64,000 bases of DNA, from positions 12,258,001 to 12,322,000 of the forward strand of contig NC_046676.1 of the NCBI RefSeq assembly GCF_003369915.1, written 5' to 3'. Below are positions 59,330 through 64,000 of this stretch, piece after piece. Within the stretch, counting starts at the first letter, position 1. Each line of letters begins with the position of its first letter. Origin of the DNA: Drosophila miranda (taxonomy: Eukaryota; Arthropoda; Insecta; Diptera; Drosophilidae). A model generated the notes under the pieces. It was given only the letters and a program-made list of their open reading frames with translations. It searched no databases and was not told the DNA's origin. A program made the translations under genes and the position numbers.

Positions 59330-60562
59330 TTAATATCTAACCAGAGCCCAGCACCCCGTGCCATCGTCGCGCCGAAAGTAGCGCGGTCGATTGTCCCTGA
59401 AGACGGTGACAGCGGGAAACTGGTTCTCCTGTATGAATTTGATGGTGGCACGCGTCTGAAATGAAATGAGTAAAGCAATTAGATCGCCTCACTCCCTGCG
59501 GGGGGCAACACACGCAAGCACGCACCTGGGGCGCAAAGTGTGGCGGCTCCACATCGGGGCTGGAGGACAAATGCTGCAGCAGAAACTCATCCGTCTGGGA
59601 TAGCCACAAGTCGGCGCCGCGCAGCGGATCATAGTTGAAGGGGCCGATGCGCAGCATTCCCAGCGTGGAGTCGTACACATCCAGAACCTGAAATGCCAGT
59701 GGAGGAGAGTAGTTGTAGTGTTCGTCAGGTGACAACTCCGTGGCGATTTTGTATTCCGATTCGAATCGCTTACCGACTGCGCACCCATGAAGATGCGAGC
59801 ATCGCGCAGCTCCCGGTCGGGGCCTCGGTCTGGGAAGCTGGCCGGAAAGATCTCACCAGTCTTGATGTTCACGCCCACGCCATAAATGATGGGGCAATTG
59901 ATCTCGCCGCGCAGCATGGTATTCAGCTCGCCCACGCAGGCCTGCGTCAAATCGATCTCGAGGTGATGATTGTGGAATGATTCTGGAAGAAGCTTGCATT
60001 TAGAGCCTGCCACCTGCTGCTGCTGCCACTGCCACTCACGCATAATGCTATAGAAGACATCCTCGCCGTAACCCTTCGAGTCCCGATAGCCACCAATCAG
60101 CTGCAACTCGATGCGTCCTTCGGGATAGCCAAGGGCCAGCTCCTGCACCCGGGAGACCATGGTGCAGACAGCCTCGTCCACACCGCTTCCATCAAAGTGG
60201 GCCAAAGCCACGGCCCCAGATCCTGCAATGGAATGAGATGCGTTAGGGCAGATGCGAAGGTAAGCAGGGTTATCGAGGCAAACGAAGCCAATTTATGGGT
60301 GCAACTTACCCGAGTGCCTCACGACAACAATAATACAGGTTGTGGCATCGTCGGCGCCAATGATGTTGACGTTCTTGTCGTGCGGGGCAGAGGCGGCTAG
60401 CTCCCGCTGCCCGACATAGAGCAGACCCACGGGACCCACAGACTTGGCCTGTATCGAGTGCAACTGCTGGGCATAATCTCGGTAGACGGGATGCTGCAGG
60501 AACAGGCTGTTGGTGTCCATCGGGCAATCATCCTGCAGCACGCCATTCAGCACTAGGACCAT
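59330..60562 (-). CDS. NTAN1: protein N-terminal asparagine amidohydrolase (NTAN1 family)
   Basis: Exons: 60562-60310, 60222-60040, 59982-59774, 59687-59526, 59455-59330, giving 310 residues, the same length as the mammalian enzyme. Family landmarks are VGPVGLLYVGQRELA, IIGADDATTCIIVVVRHSG with the catalytic cysteine in DDATTC, LAHFDGSG, LQLIGGYRDSKGYGE, VNIKTGEIFPASFPDRGP, LRIGPFNYDP and SSSPDVEPPHFAPQTRA. The enzyme deamidates N-terminal Asn to Asp, making the end a substrate for arginylation and the Arg/N-degron pathway. The start is the first ATG (MVLVLNG). The same frame continues upstream through a translated GA repeat without a clear ATG, so longer starts are unlikely. The D. melanogaster counterpart is probably öbek. 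Confidence 0.93.
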
Positions 60563-60579
60563 CCTGGCTCCGCTGTCTC

Positions 60580-60605
60580 TATCTCTCTCTCTCTCTCTCT
60601 CTCTT
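60580..60605 (-). repeat. GA/CT tract in NTAN1 5' leader
   Basis: About 24 bases of alternating CT on the plus strand (GAGA on the transcript strand) lie just upstream of the NTAN1 start codon. They could be bound by GAGA factor. Confidence 0.8.
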
Positions 60606-63600
60606 TCACTCTCTCCTGTTCCTCCCGAGCTTTGGCCGGTCTTCAATTTCAATTACTTGGCGGCGTTTGTCTTCAACAAGACAAGTAGCAGGCGACTGCA
60701 ACGGCAGACAGAACAAAATGTAGAATGGAATGATGTGAAACAGAATATTTTGACTGAGAACCCAACGGAAGAATGGACTCCTACTACTACTAGGGATGGG
60801 CAGGGGCAGACGCAGAGGCAAAGGAAAAGGCTCTGACCATCTCGGACTACAACAGAAGCAGCATAAAAATCAATTTACGATGCCCGCAACCACACAGAGC
60901 AAGAGCACCGAGCAGGAGGAGAAGATTTGCATGTTTGATAATAATTTCATGCGGCGGTGCTAAAAAATATGGTTACTGTGGTGCTCCTCCACCAATCCTT
61001 CCTCGATCACACCCCGTCGCCCTTCGTTGGCTCGTAAATTTTACAAGTTCTTTGGCACACAAATAAAAATGTCAAAAGTCTGGGGCCCTGCGGCTGAGTG
61101 TTTGTATATCTGCTGATTCGATTTTCTCCCTTTCGGCCGTGCTGGTGCGTGCAACAATGGACTCCCTGAAATTGGTTCTCTGGCCAGGGCAGAGGCGTTG
61201 CCCCAAAAAGGGATTCATTCCGGCAAGAACAAAACAGCGACTTGATGCTGCTGGCTCGTGGCCTGTGGAAATCTAATAAAACAATTAGAAGGCCATTTTG
61301 GGTCATCAATTTACGAGTGATACGACACCACCCCACATGGGCGTCAATTGAGGCAAACACTTAGTGGAGCGGCGCTGGAAGAAGTCACAGATGTCACACG
61401 AAAGTTAATAACAATTAAGTGGCAACGACAGCGACAGCGACAGCGAATTAACCACCAAATGAACAACGAATTTCATATAATTTAATAATACTTGGACGAG
61501 CCCAGAGGCACCCTGTGGCTACGCGCCTCACTGCAACTGCATTCTCCTTGGGCATGGGGAATGGGGCACGGAATGGCGGGGGATTCGATCTGAGTCAGAG
61601 CCTCGTGTGTAATTGAATTATTTACCTACAGAGTCTACAGGGTCTGGCTAGTTTCAATTAAGTAAAATAAAGACAAAGCTAAAGTTCAAGTACGAGTATG
61701 CCCATATACGAGTACGAGTACGGGTACGGGTACGAGTATCACTGAATCAACAAATGCACAGCCGAGAGACATAAGCGATTACATGGGCGAAAAGTTGTCT
61801 CGAACAATTGTCGTAGCTAATTTCTGATGCAGAATTCGTTGTTGTCTTCCTACCCAAAAAAAATACAAAATAAAAGGCTTTTGAAATCCGCAGCCAGAAA
61901 ACAACACTATTAACCTGCTCGGGGCGGAAAACAATGGAAAAGTTGGTGGAAAAAGGAAAAATCAAACAGCAAAAGGCTGGAGAAGCGAGCAGCCTCCTCT
62001 GTGCAAATGTTGTGCCCGTTCCCTGGTGGATGTTGGATTGCCTAGACCCTAGACCTGGAACAGAACCAAAACTAAAACCAAAAACAAAACCAAACCAGGA
62101 CCAGGTTCAGGGTCCCCCGTACCGTCCACCGGCAATTGTTATGCTGTGGCCGTCTATGTGTCTTGGTCTTGCCTGGAAGCAATTTAGCCGCGATCATGCA
62201 TGAATCTTGATTAGATATTCAACGAGAAATAATTTGAAAATGATGACAGTTGGCGATAGGCGCAGGCACAGGCAAAGGCAAAGGCACAGACACAACAGCC
62301 CCAGCAACAGAGCTCTCTACTAACCGAAGCCAAAGGAGAACGAACGAGAATGGAAATGGTTTGTGGAGCCAGAAGATCTCAAAGGAGATCACTCTACTAT
62401 ATAGGTGAGACTGCGGATGACCGAGTTTCCCTACTGATTACCAATCAAAAGACCTAAAACTATTCGCTGACTCTGGCTTTACGGGCGGTCTTGCCAGTCA
62501 GTCATTCAGTCACATCGTGCGAGATTCTCTCCAATTGATAGGCCCAAAAACCTGAAGGACTGATGGAGGTACTACTCTCGTGGTTCGTCAGCGAAGAGAA
62601 TATATGTATTGCTGGGGGGAACCAGAACAGAACCAAAGTGCAGTCCCCACAGTGATGTGATCGATGGCAGCCTGCGACGTGGACGTGGACGTAGACGTGG
62701 CCAACAAGGCCATCAGAAACGTTTCAATTCATTAGGCTGGCGACGAGTCTATTAAGAGAACGACTGGCTCTCGGACCTCGTTACGGTTTGGTTCGGTTCG
62801 CTACAGGCCGTGTAACAATCACAAATTATGGGTTTGTAGGGAAAATGATCTTGTAGATTTAACACTGATAGCCAGTGCCAGGCCAAACAGGTTCCATTTT
62901 TCTACTTGTCCGGCATTCTTGGGGCCAGCAACAGCGGCAGCGGCAGAATGATTGATGGCAATTTTGACGAGTGCAACTGGCTGCTGCAGCTTCCACTTTG
63001 AACGGGCAGAGAGACACTACCAGTCAAAGAAACTCGTCTCGGCTGCTCGGCTCTTCTTGTAATGTAATTTACACCCTGGAGTCCATCGTTTGGCTGCCGT
63101 TGGCTCGACTCTAAAGTGTCCATGTCCAGGTCTTTGTCTCTTCGTTGCGGTTGCTGTCCATTTCTGGCTGCAACACGCTTGCTGCACATTTCAAATTCTT
63201 TTGGCAGTCGGTCGTCGGCCGGTCGAGGGCAGCCCTTACACGACACAATTGTCAACAAGCGCGAACAAATTTCAGCACGAAAACAAGAAATGAAGCCAAG
63301 ATCTCGCAAGCCAAAGCATTGGATGCTCTTTCCATGGGATATACGGGGCCGATTTTGGTATAATTTAAAAGGATTGCGGAAGGCAATGATACAATAAACG
63401 GATCAAGAAGCCTACAGTGGATTTCTTGCAGATTTCGGTTAAATATGAGTTGGTTTTACATTAACAGAACCGCTATTTCCCTTCGAGGGATCTGTTAGAG
63501 TAATCCAGATCTAAAAGGTTACGGGCGAAGCTGCTGGCCAGAGATAAAATGCCCTCTAAAAGGGTATGATAACAGCAACAATGACGACCGGTTCTGGGTT

Positions 63601-63856
63601 GATCTTCAACAGAAATTTCGGCTTCGGTGGGCGGCCAAAATGAAGAAATTGCAGGCAGTAAAGCTACGGCAAACGGCAACAGCAACAAGCAACAAGCAGC
63701 AAGCAACAGCAACATGTGACACAGAAGAGGTACAGGGAGCGGGAGACAGTTGGATCTGGGTATAACTGAAGCCTCCTCCGACGTTAAAGCCCTCTTCCGG
63801 GTTCGTGATTTTCGTTTGGTCCTCCTCCAGTTGCTGTTGTTGCTGTCAGTGGCTGT

Positions 63857-63889
<33 letters not shown>

Positions 63890-64000
63890 GGTTGTGACTC
63901 CAATTGTGGCAGTTGTTGCAGTTGTCATTGTTTTCCACACATTTCATGGCCATAAAATATCGACGGGGGATGCGGAAATATTGGAAAATTAATTTCAATC
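60606..64000. other. no gene recognised; short satellites
   Basis: The stretch contains CGACAG repeats at 61427-61445, ACGAGT/ACGGGT hexamers at 61688-61740, GACGTG repeats at 62676-62700 and a CTG tract at 63858-63889. The longest open frame (63940-63473, minus) starts in polyalanine from the CTG tract and is probably chance. Confidence 0.55.
63858..63889 (+). repeat. CTG/CAG trinucleotide tract
   Basis: About ten consecutive CTG units with flanking CTGTGG variants. Confidence 0.9.

Noticed and set aside
63473..63940. 155-codon minus-strand frame with polyalanine start and hydrophobic middle
   Set aside because: The N-terminal half is the translated CTG tract and the rest has no family resemblance or supporting splice signals.
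1..64000. tRNA, rRNA, CRISPR or operon-type features
   Set aside because: No A-box/B-box pairs, rRNA blocks or spaced direct-repeat arrays were seen; the window is animal nuclear DNA.

Overview
This window is nuclear DNA from a Drosophila species. The evidence is short introns with fly-type splice sites, long CA/GT and CAG/CTG microsatellites, fly transposable elements, and clear fly genes: ASPP, two UDP-glycosyltransferases, Glycogenin, a leucine-rich-repeat membrane protein, tudor and an NTAN1-type amidase. tudor and its neighbours map to Muller element C (2R, around 57C) in D. melanogaster. The Helentron-like repeat at 9.3-11.7 kb looks like copies I associate with the obscura group (pseudoobscura, miranda or subobscura). 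The species call is inference. Exon boundaries were assigned by eye, and every multi-exon model below closes in frame.

Layout. 1-3982: the 3' part of an R1-type non-LTR retrotransposon (ORF1 cut by the window edge, ORF2 intact, poly(A) tail). 4-17.1 kb: non-coding, probably the first intron of ASPP, with an Inr/MTE/DPE promoter near 5136, a DRE/BEAF-like CGATA cluster near 7.45 kb, and a Helentron interrupted by a CR1-like LINE. 17.3-21.7 kb (+): ASPP, whose stop codon has a TMV-like readthrough context. 23.8-28.0 kb (+): two tandem UGT genes. 28.4-40.4 kb (-): Glycogenin, whose catalytic domain is spliced to a long low-complexity tail containing four copies of an about 30-residue repeat. 41.8-43.4 kb (-): LRR transmembrane protein. 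49.4-57.4 kb (-): tudor, with one GC-AG intron. 59.3-60.6 kb (-): N-terminal asparagine amidohydrolase. 60.6-64 kb: no gene recognised.

The genes do not form a single pathway. ASPP is a signalling scaffold, the UGTs conjugate small lipophiles in the ER, Glycogenin primes glycogen, the LRR protein is a probable cell-surface adhesion protein, Tudor scaffolds germ granules, and NTAN1 feeds the Arg/N-degron pathway. UGT2 and Glycogenin converge tail to tail with almost no spacer. The most interesting points are the ASPP readthrough extension, the Glycogenin repeat tail, the paired DR5 nuclear-receptor-like sites in Glycogenin intron 1, the hairpin just after the tudor stop codon, and a CTCF-like site beside a LINE relic at the Glycogenin/LRR boundary.
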